Of a stretch of 64,000 nt of DNA, positions 43,409 through 51,991 are shown in pieces. Under the pieces are notes generated by a model. The model saw nothing but the letters and a program-made list of their open reading frames with translations, was not told the DNA's origin and did not search any database. The translations under genes were made by a program, and so were the position numbers. The stretch comes from Oligella sp050920755 (lineage in GTDB: Bacteria > Pseudomonadota > Gammaproteobacteria > Burkholderiales > Burkholderiaceae_B): positions 1,984,001 through 2,048,000 of the forward strand of contig NZ_CP158480.1 in NCBI RefSeq assembly GCF_050920755.1. The letters are read 5' to 3'. Within the stretch, counting starts at the first letter, position 1; every line of letters begins with the position of its first letter.

Positions 43409-43785
43409 AAAAAATCCAAGTGCAACATCAAGGACTCTTTGCGAAGCATCATGAGAGTGCGCACTTCCTGGATATCCGAATCAATGTTTAGCTTTCTTGG
43501 TGTGCCACCTGACGGTATGATCTGCACACAATCAAGTAGCTCATTTAATAAAGGATATCCCTCATCATGATCGATATTGCCGATTGTCGTAATGGCTACT
43601 TTGACCATCTCCAACATCCCGCCATTTGGGTTAATGCCAGCCGTATCAATGCCCGATTTAGCAATTGCGAATAGCACGCGCGTTGCCCACGCATCCGCTT
43701 TAATGACTGGCATTTCCGTGATTAAAAACGTCTTACCATCATCGCGGCCACCCTCAACTGTGTAGGTTTTCTCTTTTCTAGCCAT
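43372..43785 (-). CDS. Tail assembly chaperone, G form
   Basis: A 137-residue protein (ARKEKTYTVEGGRDDGKTFLITEMPVIKADAWATRVLFAIAK) found before tape measure genes of contractile-tailed phages. Chaperones of this type coat the tape measure protein during tail assembly and are made in short and frameshifted long forms. The zero-frame product ends FQNEETH at 43372. A canonical slippery heptamer lies 11 codons before the stop. Confidence 0.8.
   Translation of the reverse strand: MARKEKTYTVEGGRDDGKTFLITEMPVIKADAWATRVLFAIAKSGIDTAGINPNGGMLEMVKVAITTIGNIDHDEGYPLLNELLDCVQIIPSGGTPRKLNIDSDIQEVRTLMMLRKESLMLHLDFLDIGSFQNEETH
43408..43414 (-). promoter_or_regulatory. Programmed -1 ribosomal frameshift site
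   Basis: On the minus strand the chaperone gene reads GA T TTT TTA GAC. The heptamer T TTT TTA fits X XXY YYZ in the zero frame. After a -1 slip the next codon is AGA and the frame stays open for 81 codons. Confidence 0.85.
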
Positions 43786-43787
43786 TA

Positions 43788-44237
43788 TTAACCAATCCTT
43801 TCAGCGTTATTAATCACTAAGCTAAAGTTGTACTGGGATCCAGCTAGTACCTTTTTACCACTAGTGCCACCGCTAAAGCTAATTAACGTGCCGCGAGATG
43901 AGTAGCGCTTCTTGATAGACGGTATTTCAACAATAATGTCGATATAGCGAGCTTCTTTATTTTGGTTAAAGTCAGCGCGGATATTCTCAAGCACCTCATT
44001 GCTCGGGCTGTTTGCTTGTAAGTACAATGTCCAAGGCGTTGTGTGGGGGGTGTAACCGATAGACTGTAAGCCATCTACACCCATCTCATCTTCAGCGATG
44101 TTCGACTCACCAAAGCCCCAAGCGTTATCGCCTTGAAACCCTCTAATTCTCACGTACTCGTCATATACGCCCTTACAGCGCAACATTAAGACCGAGTTAG
44201 CTGATGTGATTGTTAATGGTTCGTGTTCCATAGTCAT
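43788..44237 (-). CDS. Tail tube protein (DUF3277)
   Basis: A 149-residue protein with the DUF3277 pattern: PLTITSANSVLMLRCKGVYDEYVRIRGFQGDNAW, then EDEMGVDGLQSIGYTPHTTPWTLYLQANSPSNEVLENI and a C-terminus with VLAGSQYNFSLVINN. It forms the inner tube of the contractile tail. It sits between sheath and chaperone genes as usual, and GGAG precedes the start. Confidence 0.88.
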   Translation of the reverse strand: MTMEHEPLTITSANSVLMLRCKGVYDEYVRIRGFQGDNAWGFGESNIAEDEMGVDGLQSIGYTPHTTPWTLYLQANSPSNEVLENIRADFNQNKEARYIDIIVEIPSIKKRYSSRGTLISFSGGTSGKKVLAGSQYNFSLVINNAERIG

Positions 44238-44254
44238 AGCTATATCTCCAATAA

Positions 44255-45730
44255 TTACTGAATATTAATTGATGCAAGATTTATCGCATGCACCGAACCA
44301 CCGTCGGTGTACCACAGCCTTGCTGGTAATGATGCGCGAGCAGCTCTTGTTTGCGCGGTTGCTTCGCCTAGCCACAAAAAGTAGCCGTTATTTTTAATTT
44401 GGGTAGCTACATCAAATCCCGCCTCAAAATTAGCTTGGTTGCGCTGGGCGTTAGATAGCGCAATACCTTTGCGAATGCCGCCAAAATTTATCATTTCATC
44501 GACTGGGTCTTGTGCTGCAGCTCGATGCATCGCTTCACCATCCTCGTTGTACGGAACTGACTGATAAGACATCAACATATTCACAAACGCTAATTGAAGC
44601 TGTGAGTTGAAATACACCTGATTGAGGTATGGGTCTACCCATGCGAACTCACCGCTTACTCGTGTATTTTTAAAGAAAATAAATCGGTCATTCGCCGTGC
44701 CAAATGCGCCGTAATAAGCGTATCCATTACTTTCTAACGAGTTCGCGTCTTCTTTATCTGTGACTGATGCCGCTAAGCCTGCTTGGCGCTTAAACTCCAT
44801 GGTTGCCCGACCTTCGCGCATCGAGAAGTTAATAGATCCTGCAAACGCACACGCTAAAGCGGCATGTTCCAAGTCACCGTAAATAGCGGTTGTACCGTCA
44901 ATCTCTAACTCTTTTAGGTAAGCGCCAAAGCACGTGGTGTTGTTCGCAATAAGTGCGTTATATTCACGGCCGTACTGGACAAACCAGAATCGGCTATTCT
45001 GCTTACTGTTCCAGAGCGCAATGGCTTTATCCGTGTCGATGCTAAACGAATCACCTACTGTGGTGATAACTGCAAAGTTAAGCGTATAATTAGTCACCTT
45101 ATCCATCACAGTGTTAGCGCTATCAGCAAGCACTGCATTATCAACAGTAGCGCCACCATTTTGAGTTAAGCCCAAGCTCTCTGCGAGCTCGCCAGTTGCA
45201 TACGATACGCTAGAGCCATCGCCTGCCGAGATTGACTGTATGACAAAAGCCTGAAGTCGTGTATCAAACTCAACTGATGCGCCTGACGATAAAGCGTCAC
45301 TTAACTTTTGGGCTGCATCACTAAAGCTGCTCACGTCTGCTAGCGATGTATTTTCAATCGTCACTTGAGTGCCATCAACGACTAACTTAATGTCGCCTGA
45401 CAGCCCTTTAAGCTCTTCCAAGCTCATTGATGATAAACCTCTGCCGATAAGTTGAGCTTTTTTATCAACGTCGTTATAACGAGCAATAAATAATGTGCTC
45501 GGCATCAATGTGCCACCGACGTAGCCGTTAAAGTAAGTTTGAGCAAATTTATACTCAGGCGATTCAAAGCCAAAGACCGAAGCCACGCTAGCCGGGCTCG
45601 AATATTCGCGAATTGGATATCTACTGGTGTCAGATAATAAGACGGTGTTTAGGCCTAACGAGCTACCTCCTGCGCTAAGTGCCGCAGGATTGATGCTCAC
45701 AAAATGACTGACTGGAATAGATGGAAGCAT
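44255..45730 (-). CDS. Contractile tail sheath protein (DUF3383)
   Basis: A 491-residue sheath subunit. DUF3383 features: IPVSHFVSINPAALSAGGSSLGLNTVLLSD, VASVFGFESPEYKFAQTYFNGY, and a C-terminal half with MEFKRQAGLAASVTDKEDANSLESNGYAYYG and SQLQLAFVNMLMSYQSVPYNEDG. Its presence makes the particle a myovirus type. ATG 45730 follows GAAGGAAAG and is preferred over an upstream in-frame start. Confidence 0.92.
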   Translation of the reverse strand: MLPSIPVSHFVSINPAALSAGGSSLGLNTVLLSDTSRYPIREYSSPASVASVFGFESPEYKFAQTYFNGYVGGTLMPSTLFIARYNDVDKKAQLIGRGLSSMSLEELKGLSGDIKLVVDGTQVTIENTSLADVSSFSDAAQKLSDALSSGASVEFDTRLQAFVIQSISAGDGSSVSYATGELAESLGLTQNGGATVDNAVLADSANTVMDKVTNYTLNFAVITTVGDSFSIDTDKAIALWNSKQNSRFWFVQYGREYNALIANNTTCFGAYLKELEIDGTTAIYGDLEHAALACAFAGSINFSMREGRATMEFKRQAGLAASVTDKEDANSLESNGYAYYGAFGTANDRFIFFKNTRVSGEFAWVDPYLNQVYFNSQLQLAFVNMLMSYQSVPYNEDGEAMHRAAAQDPVDEMINFGGIRKGIALSNAQRNQANFEAGFDVATQIKNNGYFLWLGEATAQTRAARASLPARLWYTDGGSVHAINLASINIQ

Positions 45731-45747
45731 AGTTCTTTCCTTCAAAG

Positions 45748-46260
45748 TTAAGGGTTTAGGTTGGTTAATGATATGGTTGGTGGCTCAGTGATGTAGTCCT
45801 GCTCGTGCTCAACTTCTGGGTCATACTGCAATAAGCAATCAAGAGACCACCTGTCTTCATAGTTGTTTTGTTCGTTAACTATTGGTATTCGCCTAGGCTC
45901 TTTGGTGTACAAGGGGGCACATTTCTTTAGCTCCCTTAGTGAGTAAGACGTTTTCCAAAGTAACGCTATTTTTTGAGACCGCGTCTGAGCTAAACTGCCG
46001 TAAAAATCTAGCTGTACGGTTGCTTCTCTTGCTTGTTGCACAATGGCTTTTTGCTCATTTGCTTTTTTGTAATTAACAAACGTTGAATCAATCGGCCGTT
46101 CAAAAAGAATGGTCATCACCACCGCATCAGCCGGAAGCGGATTGCTGTTCTGATAGGCTTGAATCACTTGCTTCTCATCTTCTGCAGAAATCCCTAATGT
46201 TTTGATTAAATAACGACGTATATCGATGTATAGGTCTCTGTGTGTAATTACTGCCGCCAT
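45748..46260 (-). CDS. Tail terminator / neck protein (LIC_12616-like)
   Basis: A 170-residue protein (AAVITHRDLYIDIRRYLIKTLGI, VQLDFYGSLAQTRSQKIALLWKTSYSLRELK, LYTKEPRRIPIVNEQNNYEDRW). It resembles phage neck/terminator proteins found before DUF3383 sheath genes, which cap the tube and accept the head. ATG 46260 overlaps the preceding gene by 13 bases. Confidence 0.75.
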   Translation of the reverse strand: MAAVITHRDLYIDIRRYLIKTLGISAEDEKQVIQAYQNSNPLPADAVVMTILFERPIDSTFVNYKKANEQKAIVQQAREATVQLDFYGSLAQTRSQKIALLWKTSYSLRELKKCAPLYTKEPRRIPIVNEQNNYEDRWSLDCLLQYDPEVEHEQDYITEPPTISLTNLNP

Positions 46261-46625
46261 AACAACACCCTCACCCAATTTGGGTATGACTCAATAACTT
46301 GGGTCACAACCCACTCAACGACCGCATTTTCACCGTAAGGTTTAAAGATTAGTCGCTCACTGCCTTTACCTAACGCGCGTCTTAATGCAGATACTCGGCC
46401 GTTCGTATAGGCATACAAAAACTGACCTTGCTGAGCAACCAGGTTTAAATGCTCTAAATCTTTAGTGCTTAAACTCTGAGTTTGTATAACGACTGGCTCT
46501 TCTATAAATGAAGCTACCTGCTCACCCGCATCATCGACAACAAACCCCGTATTGATTCTCATAATGGCTTCAATATTCGGATTAACACCGCTCGTAATAC
46601 TGTTAGCTATTTGTCTAAGATTCAT
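46248..46625 (-). CDS. Head-tail connector region protein, unassigned
   Basis: A 125-residue protein (LRQIANSITSGVNPNIEAIMRINTGFVVDDAGEQVASF, GENAVVEWVVTQVIESYPNWVRVLLWRQ). I do not recognise a named family beyond similarity in layout to small neck proteins. It overlaps both neighbours by about ten bases, so it is part of the coupled neck gene set. Confidence 0.7.
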   Translation of the reverse strand: MNLRQIANSITSGVNPNIEAIMRINTGFVVDDAGEQVASFIEEPVVIQTQSLSTKDLEHLNLVAQQGQFLYAYTNGRVSALRRALGKGSERLIFKPYGENAVVEWVVTQVIESYPNWVRVLLWRQ

Positions 46626-47184
46626 CTGCTGTCACCTCATAATCAATTGACCTAGCTAATTGCATGGTGTCTCGCAAAGGCGCATCAAACCCTTTTTTAG
46701 CCACCGTAGATGGTGCGTTCGGAGGGTCGGTAAAATTATTAATCGACTTAACCAACTGCTCTTTAACTTGCGTCCCGAGCAAATTAAGCGTTGCATCAAT
46801 GTCATGCGTCTTTAATAAGTCACGCACATTAGCCGACCAACTCCCTTTATTCGCATTAATTGTTTGCCTAAAAAACGCTCTCGAAGGGATCGTAATCGTG
46901 TGAGCCGGCACTACATGGCGACTTGAATAATTAGCTTTATCTTTACGAACAAATTGACCTTGCTTATTAAATTCGCCACTTCGCTCATCAAGAGACCTGT
47001 ACACCGAGGTTGTGCGCTCCGGCACGTTGATTATTGCGCCGTATTCGTTCCAAAACGCAACCTGAGCAACTGACTCACCGCTAGGATAGGTAGCGCTTTC
47101 GATAATGCCGGCACGTAGCCTTTTATGTGCGTCCGCAATCTTGCTTTTAAGCGCCTTTTCTAAGCCAATGCCTATTTTCTTCAT
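46615..47184 (-). CDS. HK97 gp10-like neck / tail completion protein
   Basis: A 189-residue protein, basic, with VAFWNEYGAIINVPERTTS and IPSRAFFRQTINANKGSW. These resemble the V-x-x-x-x-E-F/Y-G-x ... PxRPFFR pattern of HK97 gp10-like proteins at the head-tail junction. It overlaps genes on both sides by a few bases. Confidence 0.75.
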   Translation of the reverse strand: MKKIGIGLEKALKSKIADAHKRLRAGIIESATYPSGESVAQVAFWNEYGAIINVPERTTSVYRSLDERSGEFNKQGQFVRKDKANYSSRHVVPAHTITIPSRAFFRQTINANKGSWSANVRDLLKTHDIDATLNLLGTQVKEQLVKSINNFTDPPNAPSTVAKKGFDAPLRDTMQLARSIDYEVTADES

Positions 47185-47588
47185 CGCTTGACTCTCATCG
47201 GGAAATTAGTCACAACGTACAAGAAAGACCGATATTTAGCCGTCATTGCCCAGTACTTAGCCCCATACGGTGTTTGTTGGTACCAAGCCGCGCTAAGCGC
47301 TGTAGAGCCGTTATCAAACGACACTGACACACTGCCCTCAGTGGCACTCGAAACACGACCCACCGCGCTGTTCCCCGCGTCTATTCGTGACTGTAATAGC
47401 GCAAAGTGAGCCATGAGCAGATACATCAAAATCTCACGCTCAACCAGGCTCTTTACACAACTAGTTGCGGTATTGTTGATTAATAGACCTGCTTCAACGA
47501 ACCACATCTGTAGTTGTGCGTCAGTAGCGTCAATATTTGGATATAACTCTCGAAACTTGTCGAAGTCTAATTCAACAATGCCGCCCAT
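47181..47588 (-). CDS. Head-tail adaptor (DUF4054)
   Basis: A 135-residue mainly helical protein: DFDKFRELYPNIDATDAQLQMWFVEAGLLINNT, SLVEREILMYLLMAHFALLQSRIDAG, and SSATEGSVSVSFDNG then WYQQTPYGAKYWAMTAKYRSFLYV. This is the DUF4054 pattern of adaptor proteins binding below the portal. Confidence 0.88.
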   Translation of the reverse strand: MGGIVELDFDKFRELYPNIDATDAQLQMWFVEAGLLINNTATSCVKSLVEREILMYLLMAHFALLQSRIDAGNSAVGRVSSATEGSVSVSFDNGSTALSAAWYQQTPYGAKYWAMTAKYRSFLYVVTNFPMRVKR

Positions 47589-47590
47589 AA

Positions 47591-47908
47591 CTAAGCCTTA
47601 GTCACTTCACCAGTGAATTTTTGCTCCAATGGCTCAGTTTTTGATTTGGTGGCTTTTTTCTCTGTTGCCTCGGCTTTGGTGCTTGTTACTTTGCTATGCG
47701 CAAAGATAAAACCGTTCTTGCACAAATCACGGTCTTTGTTTTCTTTTAACCAAGCGTCCCACAGATCTTTAGGTACGTCCTCGGTAATGCCATGACCGCC
47801 AATGACGGCTGAGTGATTAAAACCCTTAATAACGTGAGATTGCTCACCCACTTGCATGATGATGCCGTTAGGCAATTTGCAGCCCACTACTACAGTTTCT
47901 TTTGACAT
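47591..47908 (-). CDS. Conserved phage head-region protein
   Basis: A 105-residue protein. The first 70 residues (SKETVVVGCKLPNGIIMQVG, SHVIKGFNHSAVIGGHGITEDVPKDLWDAWLKENKD) are of a type I know from Mu-like and related phages after the capsid gene. The last 35 are a Lys/Thr/Glu-rich tail. ATG 47908 follows GGGGA; an earlier in-frame start lies in the terminator. Function unknown. Confidence 0.7.
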   Translation of the reverse strand: MSKETVVVGCKLPNGIIMQVGEQSHVIKGFNHSAVIGGHGITEDVPKDLWDAWLKENKDRDLCKNGFIFAHSKVTSTKAEATEKKATKSKTEPLEQKFTGEVTKA

Positions 47909-47918
47909 TTGATTCCCC

Positions 47919-47946
47919 AAATAAAAAACCACCCGAATTGGGTGGT
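47919..47946 (-). terminator. Terminator after the major capsid gene
   Basis: On the minus strand ACCACCC AATTC GGGTGGT followed by TTTTTTATT. It may lower expression of downstream genes relative to the capsid. Confidence 0.8.
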
Positions 47947-47979
47947 GATATGGATAGCTCTAAGGTTGTTTACGTGTGC

Positions 47980-48981
47980 TTAAGACACTAGCATTGATGC
48001 AATAAACAACGGTCGATAGATGATTGCCCCGTTAGTACCTTGCGAACGCTTCTGCTCAAAGCCCGACTTATGCTGAATTAACGCATGAGCGCGCATTTTT
48101 TCAGTAAATGATAGCTCAACCGTTTTTTGACCCTCATACTCATCAACAACCAATTGCAACATTTCGCCCGCGTCAGTCTTATACTCAGGCACTGTCACAA
48201 TGCGCAGATTTGGGAAGTTCTTTTTCAGCTGGTCGTTTACGTTAACGTTGTACTGATTGGTCTTAGTTGTATGCGCATCCATGCCGGGTGACATAAGTAG
48301 AGTCATACTTTCTTCGCGGTCAATTAAGCCGCCAGTTTGCGCTACCAACTGTACAAACAGTTTTTGTACCGAGTCATACACCTCAGCACCATCTTTAGCG
48401 TCCCACGCTGTATCAGTGATTGAAGGTGGTAACTGTGGGTCATTCAAAATGCCGTAGTTTTGAAGCCCTTCAATACCGTAAATGTATGTTTTATTTTGGA
48501 ACTTATTTAAAGTCAGAGCTGATGCGATTTGCTTACGACTTGCCAAATCTAAACCGGCTGCGCCGGCTAATGCCATTTCGCGTTCACCAACTCGGATGAT
48601 GTTTTGATAATGATAAGGTTGACGCACAGGCCAATTTGCATTTACGTCCGACAAACCATTCTCGTTAAAATCACCGTATGTTGATGTTTCACCCACGCTT
48701 TCAACGACAGGGAACAGCACCGAACTAGTTGTCCAGTCACCCTTCTTAACCTCAGTAAAGGCTTGAGCCATCTTCATTGGCTCAACTAGAACCTCAATAA
48801 CCTTAGGGTCAACGTAAGTGGTAAACAATGCAGGTACCGCACCATTGGCGGCGGTGATTAATGCTGATGAGTCCATTGCGATTTGATTACGCACATGAGC
48901 ATCTAACTCAACAGGACTGTGACCGGTCATAAAAACGATACCCGCACGCTGAGCTAAAGCGTCAAAATTTAACTGTGACAT
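47980..48981 (-). CDS. Major capsid protein (DUF2184 type)
   Basis: A 333-residue protein with segments typical of DUF2184 capsid proteins: PALFTTYVDPKVIEVLVEPMKMAQAFTEVKKGDWTTSSVLFPVVE, YQNIIRVGEREMALAGAAGLDLASRKQIASALTLNK and TVELSFTEKMRAHALIQHKSGFEQKRSQGTNGAIIYRP. It builds the HK97-fold shell. It follows the cement protein gene and ends before a terminator. Confidence 0.92.
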   Translation of the reverse strand: MSQLNFDALAQRAGIVFMTGHSPVELDAHVRNQIAMDSSALITAANGAVPALFTTYVDPKVIEVLVEPMKMAQAFTEVKKGDWTTSSVLFPVVESVGETSTYGDFNENGLSDVNANWPVRQPYHYQNIIRVGEREMALAGAAGLDLASRKQIASALTLNKFQNKTYIYGIEGLQNYGILNDPQLPPSITDTAWDAKDGAEVYDSVQKLFVQLVAQTGGLIDREESMTLLMSPGMDAHTTKTNQYNVNVNDQLKKNFPNLRIVTVPEYKTDAGEMLQLVVDEYEGQKTVELSFTEKMRAHALIQHKSGFEQKRSQGTNGAIIYRPLFIASMLVS

Positions 48982-48994
48982 TTAAATCCCCTTA

Positions 48995-49468
48995 TTACTT
49001 AGTAATCTTTGCCAGCTCACCGGCGGCCGCTTTAGTTGCAACAACAAATCCGGTGTCCGTATGGCCTGCTAATGTAGATTCGGCTGATGATTTCACTGTG
49101 CCGTCACCATCACTTGCATAAACCTTGTGACCAACCGTCGCGCCCTCTTCAAAGCGAACCCAGAAATCACCACCATCGTATAGCGTTACGCCAAAACCTT
49201 TGGGAATCGTCATACCGGCTTCATCCAAGTGCTGATTAATTAAACCCGAATAATCACGGCGCACAAAACCTAATACACCCTCGGTCTTAGCGTTGCTCAC
49301 CAAGCCGCTTTCTGCATCAGCCCAAGCGAATCGGGCAATGACTACGCCCTCCTTACCCGCCTTTAAAGCACCTTCGCCTGTTAAAACACTGTGGTATGGG
49401 TTGGTGGATGCAAAATCACCCTCAACGCCAACAGGTAAGTTACGGTTTAAATTTTTTTGAAAGCCCAT
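48995..49468 (-). CDS. Capsid cement / decoration protein
   Basis: A 157-residue protein (QKNLNRNLPVGVEGDFASTNPYHSVLTGEGALKAG, VIARFAWADAESGLVSN, GVTLYDGGDFWVRFEEGATVGHKVYASDGDG) resembling structural cement proteins encoded between the protease/scaffold-region protein and the capsid protein. It stabilises the shell. Confidence 0.8.
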   Translation of the reverse strand: MGFQKNLNRNLPVGVEGDFASTNPYHSVLTGEGALKAGKEGVVIARFAWADAESGLVSNAKTEGVLGFVRRDYSGLINQHLDEAGMTIPKGFGVTLYDGGDFWVRFEEGATVGHKVYASDGDGTVKSSAESTLAGHTDTGFVVATKAAAGELAKITK

Positions 49469-49478
49469 TGTTTATCTC

Positions 49479-51197
49479 CTATCCAAAACGAGCAGTTAGT
49501 TCATCTGCAGGTGCCACTAAGACAGCATCTAAAGCCATTGCCGGTTTAGCCTCAGCTTGCAATAACAAATGTGTCATGGCTTTAAATGCGCTAGGGTGTA
49601 CACCTTCAACATTTACGCCTTTTTGTTTAAGCGCAAAGCGATAAACAGCCTCCGCACTGTCCATTGCTACGACACCAACGAGTGGTTTAACTGCTTCACG
49701 TGCTTCAAATAGTTCTGTAACACGTTTAACCGCGGCCGCCTCAATAGCATCTGCATCCATTGCCGGTGGCGCAACTTCTGACTCAGAGTCTTCAGTTTGC
49801 GCTACTTTATCCCCTTCCTCGTCTTCAGCTTTAGTTTTAGTTTCGGTATCCAATTCTTTTTCATCCTCAGTTACTTCTTCAATAGAATCAGTAGCCTTGG
49901 GCTCTTCTGGCAAGATATTATCTGCCACGGTTTTAATTACACCCTCAACAATTTCCGGCGTGACATCACCGTCCATTGCAATGGTTTGCAGTTTTTCAGT
50001 AATTACTGACACTGCGCCTTTTTTCAGCTTCATAGATTTCTCCATAAGTTCAACAGGTAAATGGTCTGAAATGATCGCGTCACGTCCGATGCGACCACGC
50101 TCAACAAGAGCCACATGGTTGCCGTGAATGTTTCGCATCACCCCATCGTAGGATTGACCATTCCATTCACCCGGGGTCATGTCAGCGACGTAGCGATAGC
50201 CGGCCGACAACTCTTGTAACTTCCCGCTTTCAATCAAATCAATAGCGGTCTGGTCAAATACACGCAAACTAGCTCGTACCGATTCGCCGTCCATATGTAT
50301 GTCGGTACCAATGCTGCCAACCGTAAGGGCATTGTGCGGTTCACTAGAGCTAACCGGTGTGTGTTTAATCAATAACTGCACCCCCTTAAATGAAGAAAGA
50401 GCTTTTTCAAGCTCTTCGGGGTCACGCAATAGTTTGTATATCTTGTCAGGCTCAAGCCCTAGCTTTTCGTAATCGGGCACCTCTTTTCCGAGATAAGGAT
50501 TAACAGCCGCCTTGGTAATTATGGTGCTTTCAACGATTAGGTGACCATTATCGTCAATGCGCCGCATGGACTTATCCATAGCAATCAATACGATATCGCG
50601 CTTTCTCTTTTGGTCTTTCATACGATTTCGTTCTATACTATTAGTAGAGATGTTGGTGCAAAGAGCTGTGTCACTTGCACCTGAGAAATTGGAAGTGTCC
50701 ATAGTCTTTCCGATAACATCTCTATTTTCTTTGACTTCAAATGCTGTTAACAGCCATTTCTTTTTCTCACCTTTCCAATTAAGGCTTACAACGCCTTTAT
50801 ATTGTCCATCTGCCGATGACAGCTTTAGTCGATTGGCTCCGCTAGTGGTCTTATCAATAGTCATCTTAGTAATAATATTTTGTAGATCATCTACTACCTC
50901 AGGGTGTTTCCCCATGATTTTAGCTAAACCATAACCACCCTTATAGTCATTATCAGGGTCACCTGTCTCGCCCCAAATCAAATCAATGTCGCCAATCTCC
51001 GGATGATATAGTGCGCCTATAGCCTCACCACCTTGCTCTGACTTCAGTTTGGCAATAGCGCCTTGCACATCATGGCGAAACTCTGTAAAGATCTTACCGA
51101 ACCGACCTACCTCAGGCTCTTTTTTACTCGCCCCCTCTGATGACGCAAACTGTCCGTTGTCATCCCTAGGGTGCTTATCTTCGTCCCAATCACTCAT
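49479..51197 (-). CDS. PBECR-like nuclease domain fused to a DUF2213 head protein
   Basis: A 572-residue protein with two parts. Residues 1-165: the HPRDDNGQF motif that often links MuF-type proteins to toxin domains, then EFRHDVQGAIAKLKSEQGGEAIGALYHPEIGDIDLIWG and GGYGLAKIMGKHPEVV, resembling the phage-borne PBECR (barnase/EndoU/colicin E5-like) nucleases. Residues about 195-400: DUF2213 (VNPYLGKEVPDYEKLGLEPDKIYKLLRDPEEL, IKHTPVSSSEPHNALTVGSIG, ELSAGYRYVADMTPGEWNGQSYDGVMRNIHGNHVALVERGRIGRDAII), linked to prohead maturation. The end is a long acidic helical tail. The start overlaps the minor head gene stop (TAATG). Nuclease activity is inferred. Confidence 0.8.
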   Translation of the reverse strand: MSDWDEDKHPRDDNGQFASSEGASKKEPEVGRFGKIFTEFRHDVQGAIAKLKSEQGGEAIGALYHPEIGDIDLIWGETGDPDNDYKGGYGLAKIMGKHPEVVDDLQNIITKMTIDKTTSGANRLKLSSADGQYKGVVSLNWKGEKKKWLLTAFEVKENRDVIGKTMDTSNFSGASDTALCTNISTNSIERNRMKDQKRKRDIVLIAMDKSMRRIDDNGHLIVESTIITKAAVNPYLGKEVPDYEKLGLEPDKIYKLLRDPEELEKALSSFKGVQLLIKHTPVSSSEPHNALTVGSIGTDIHMDGESVRASLRVFDQTAIDLIESGKLQELSAGYRYVADMTPGEWNGQSYDGVMRNIHGNHVALVERGRIGRDAIISDHLPVELMEKSMKLKKGAVSVITEKLQTIAMDGDVTPEIVEGVIKTVADNILPEEPKATDSIEEVTEDEKELDTETKTKAEDEEGDKVAQTEDSESEVAPPAMDADAIEAAAVKRVTELFEAREAVKPLVGVVAMDSAEAVYRFALKQKGVNVEGVHPSAFKAMTHLLLQAEAKPAMALDAVLVAPADELTARFG

Positions 51198-51991
51198 TAA
51201 GCAATCCCTTCAATGACAGCCCGACTTGTGCAACGGCAATTGATCTCCTGCCCCGGCAGCACCCATTTACCATCTAAGTACATACCTTTAGACACATCAA
51301 ACTCTTTGCCATTGGCCGCCACATGTGAGGGTCTCGGCTCTTTGCCTGCGTGTGAGTGCTGCCAAACAGCCTTGGTAATGCCTAATTCTTCACGCCTAGC
51401 TCTTTCTATCTCTGCGTGAGCTTTGGCAGCTTGGTCTCGGGCTATGAATTGGGCCCGACGTTTACTTACTCCGAAATCGTTCTGCAGATTCTTAGATAGC
51501 TCTGACAAGTCATAACCACTCTGTACACACTGCCAAACATGCGTTTCAACATTGCCTAGGTACTGTTGGCCAATTGATTTAATTAACCTTACGTTCTCAG
51601 CAAACACAGCTCTGACTTCGTTTGTATCTACCATTTGAAAACGTACAGTAAACCCCGCTTTACGCATATGACGTTTCATCACCATGTCAAAGTTAGATGA
51701 TGTGTTATGTATAAACGCTCGCGCTATTTGCGGTGCTAAATCATCTAATTTATGCAACCATTTAGAACTTAAGTAATCAACAACATGCCCCACCCAGTCG
51801 GTGATGCCATCCATGGCCAAATTGGATTTTTCTACCTTGGCCAAGCGTCTAAACTCCTGAATTAGCTCTGCTTGTATGCCCTCTTGGATTTCTCGCACTA
51901 AGGATACAAGTGCTCTCGAGTACTGACGCTCCACGCCCAGATTAGGCGGAATAATCGGCAAAAGTGTTCGTTTCTTCTTGAGTGAGCGCAT
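51197..51991 (-). CDS. Minor head protein, Mu F / SPP1 gp7-like
   Basis: A 264-residue head morphogenesis protein. The C-terminal MuF-type domain shows GVSKRRAQFIARDQAAKAHAEIERARREELGITKAVWQHSHAGKEPRPSHVAANGKEFD, then GQEINCRCTSRAV with the conserved Cys pair. It associates with the portal and may be injected with DNA. It overlaps the portal gene 3' end by 50 bases. Its C-terminus stops right after the MuF domain; the toxin-like domain often fused here is instead on the next gene. Confidence 0.9.
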   Translation of the reverse strand: MRSLKKKRTLLPIIPPNLGVERQYSRALVSLVREIQEGIQAELIQEFRRLAKVEKSNLAMDGITDWVGHVVDYLSSKWLHKLDDLAPQIARAFIHNTSSNFDMVMKRHMRKAGFTVRFQMVDTNEVRAVFAENVRLIKSIGQQYLGNVETHVWQCVQSGYDLSELSKNLQNDFGVSKRRAQFIARDQAAKAHAEIERARREELGITKAVWQHSHAGKEPRPSHVAANGKEFDVSKGMYLDGKWVLPGQEINCRCTSRAVIEGIA

